The position numbers and the translations under genes are program-made. Positions 23,599-25,287 of a stretch of 25,287 nt of DNA are shown here, piece by piece. The stretch comes from a virus, in IMG/VR virus record IMGVR_UViG_3300017969_005356, positions 1 to 25,287 of that record, one strand, 5' to 3'. The notes under the pieces were generated by a model, which saw only the letters and a program-made list of their open reading frames with translations, had not been told where the DNA came from and searched no databases. Position 1 is the stretch's first letter. Every line of letters begins with the position of its first letter.

Positions 23599-25287
23599 TT
23601 AAAAACAACTAGAAGTGTTAAGTGAACCAGCATTATCGATGGTATCGATTTCAACTAAAGTAGGTGTTTGGTTGAAAACGCTTGGTGTCAAACTATTTAG
23701 AGGGATTGTTGGAGGAGGAGTTGTTCCAATCGGACTAACTGTAACTTCTGGAGATACTACATTGATGATAGTACCAGGAGTAGTAGCTGGAATGGATGTA
23801 TTGTTTGCTGGAATGAACAGAACAGGAATCGTAATGTCGGTGGGAAGTAAATCATTATCAATTACCGAACCTACTCCACTGACAGCATCAACAATATCCA
23901 AATTAATTTCTGCGGTAAGGTTAATTCCAGCACCAATTATATTAATTGGTCCAAAACAAATTTCACCAGTATCATAATTTACTGTCCCAGCAGAGTTATT
24001 TGTATAAACTTTTTTGATACCAGTATTATAGAAAGTTCTTAGGTTGCCAAATCCGTCATCTTCAAATTGTTGGTCAATACCTGGTCTATCAGCGGTTCTG
24101 AATGTTCCTGATAAAATAACTGGTTCTTTTTTACATCCATCGGAACCATCGGAACCAGGAGCACTATCATATAAACCAGAACCAGTTGATATACAATAAG
24201 TGTTTGTCTGATTGGTGATTGGATTAATATACTTTAGGATGGATGTTTGTAAGGAAATATCATTAATACAACTATTAGACAGTGTAATTGCCTTTTCAAG
24301 TTCTTGAGCTCTGAACGTTGAATTGAAATTATTGATTTGTGTTTGAGATGCCCACTGAGAAATAGCAGACTGAATATCTGTAGAAATTTCGGTGGTATTT
24401 GAACCGCATCCAGTATCATACAAAGCAAAAACCTTTGTGAAGATATAGATGTTATCAGGATCGACAATAACTGGGTCGATAGATGCCATAGCATACCTTC
24501 TCAGACTTTGAGAAAGTTCTTTTTTAGTTGCATCATTCAAAAGAGAACCAGTTTTTGTTTTGATTGCAACGTAAACTTTACCATAAATCGGTGGAGTTAA
24601 TACATCACCACCATATGCAACTACAGACTGAGCATTGTCGTAAATATTTTTTGTAATGATAGCGTAATCTTGAGCAGTTACTGCTCTATACTGTGCAGAA
24701 TAGTATCTTGGAGCATTATACTTAATGGACTCAATCGTTTCTGCAACATCTCCAAGTTGTGATTTCTCTTTAACAGTAACATTTACAGCGTTTACAGCAT
24801 AATTAACTGAATTACTATCAACCAATCTACCGATAAAAGCAAATGCTTGTACATTGTTTGCTTCTTGTCCAGATGTAACTAAGTACTCGAAATTAATAAC
24901 TTCACCATCCTTTAATTTTCTACCTACGCTATCATCACCAAATTTAACTTCATAGCGCATGTCTTCACCTTCTGACAAGAAGAATACTCGTGAAGTTTCT
25001 GTTAATCCAGTGACTGTTTCTACTAAGTTATATGCATCTGAAGTTGTAGAAGATTCATTTGCTTTTACCTTAACTTTTAAAGTAGAAATATCAGCATTTT
25101 CGGAAGGAATTGTATAAACTTGATTTCCAAAAGTATTTACGATATAAGAATATGTTACAATAGATCCTTCATAAATGAGAAGGTTATCAAATGCAGCGAC
25201 ACCTGTTGTTGCATTTACTGTTACAGTAACATCTTCTAAGACGTTCCAAATATAATTACCTCCAGTAAAAGAAGCACCTTTTCTAAG
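23599..25287 (-). CDS. gp6: Baseplate wedge protein gp6, T4-like (5'-truncated by window edge)
   Basis: The reading frame is open from the window edge to a TAA at 23601-23599, so 562 C-terminal residues are visible and the true start lies outside. A TTG at 24978 could be taken as a start, but the frame continues upstream of it with protein-like sequence, so it is not one. T4 gp6 is about 660 residues; two gp6 proteins per wedge form the inner baseplate ring and clamp the wedge together. Recognisable family elements are the YEVKFGDD...GRKLKDGEVINFEYL segment around visible residues 112-138 and the TAQDYAIITKNIYDNAQSV segment at about 201-219, followed by a KVYVAIKTKTG strand. The last ~150 residues (CKKEPVILSGTFRTADRPG onward) form a tail of the kind seen in cyanophage gp6. 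The next gene starts after a 4 nt spacer, so the two are probably translationally coupled. The family call is from recognition of the sequence, not a search. Confidence 0.86.
   Translation of the reverse strand, partial: LRKGASFTGGNYIWNVLEDVTVTVNATTGVAAFDNLLIYEGSIVTYSYIVNTFGNQVYTIPSENADISTLKVKVKANESSTTSDAYNLVETVTGLTETSRVFFLSEGEDMRYEVKFGDDSVGRKLKDGEVINFEYLVTSGQEANNVQAFAFIGRLVDSNSVNYAVNAVNVTVKEKSQLGDVAETIESIKYNAPRYYSAQYRAVTAQDYAIITKNIYDNAQSVVAYGGDVLTPPIYGKVYVAIKTKTGSLLNDATKKELSQSLRRYAMASIDPVIVDPDNIYIFTKVFALYDTGCGSNTTEISTDIQSAISQWASQTQINNFNSTFRAQELEKAITLSNSCINDISLQTSILKYINPITNQTNTYCISTGSGLYDSAPGSDGSDGCKKEPVILSGTFRTADRPGIDQQFEDDGFGNLRTFYNTGIKKVYTNNSAGTVNYDTGEICFGPINIIGAGINLTAEINLDIVDAVSGVGSVIDNDLLPTDITIPVLFIPANNTSIPATTPGTIINVVSPEVTVSPIGTTPPPTIPLNSLTPSVFNQTPTLVEIDTIDNAGSLNTSSCF

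Noticed and set aside
24976-24978. TTG at 24978 as the start of a 459-residue protein
   Set aside because: The frame is open for 103 more codons up to the window edge and the upstream translation is normal beta-rich protein continuing gp6, so the gene is cut by the window and the TTG is internal.

Overview
The window looks like the tail/baseplate late region of a lytic, T4-like marine myovirus, most probably a cyanophage of the Prochlorococcus/Synechococcus type; a related pelagiphage-type myovirus cannot be excluded. The evidence is the AT-rich sequence, four tightly packed genes all on the minus strand with spacers of 3 to 36 nt, a recognisable gp6 baseplate-wedge protein at the upstream end, and downstream proteins made of modules typical of cyanophage virions (GxGY repeats, YHYH, LamG, tail-fibre WxGTxW motifs). 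No integrase, tRNA, CRISPR, insertion sequence or metabolic gene is visible. Every base is coding apart from three short spacers.

In transcription order (right to left): (1) 23599-25287, the C-terminal 562 residues of gp6, cut by the window edge. (2) 5094-23594, one uninterrupted gene of 6,166 codons that fills about three quarters of the window. Its N-terminus and two internal segments look like baseplate-associated phage sequence. The rest is a chain of display or adhesion-type modules: five clusters of GxGY beta repeats, a YHYH domain, an EF-hand loop, a beta-propeller-like stretch, three LamG-like jellyrolls, a helical repeat region, a carbohydrate-binding-like jellyroll and repeated FDG/NGV modules. 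(3) 3837-5057, a 406-residue virion protein with tail-fibre motifs and a C-terminal cupredoxin fold that has a full set of type 1 copper ligands. (4) 1-3833, the first 1,277 codons of a gene that runs off the left edge. It has another cupredoxin, a YHYH domain split by a degenerate cupredoxin, GxGY repeats and an aspartate-rich calcium-type loop.

The likely joint role is the outer baseplate and host-contact structure: gp6 forms the wedge ring, the giant protein attaches to it through its conserved core segments, and the modules of the three downstream proteins point outward to bind the cell surface. Function is inferred from position and module type. The most unusual features are the size of the giant gene, a baseplate core that seems split by about 2,700 residues, and the repeated cupredoxin modules, two with intact copper ligands and one that has lost them.
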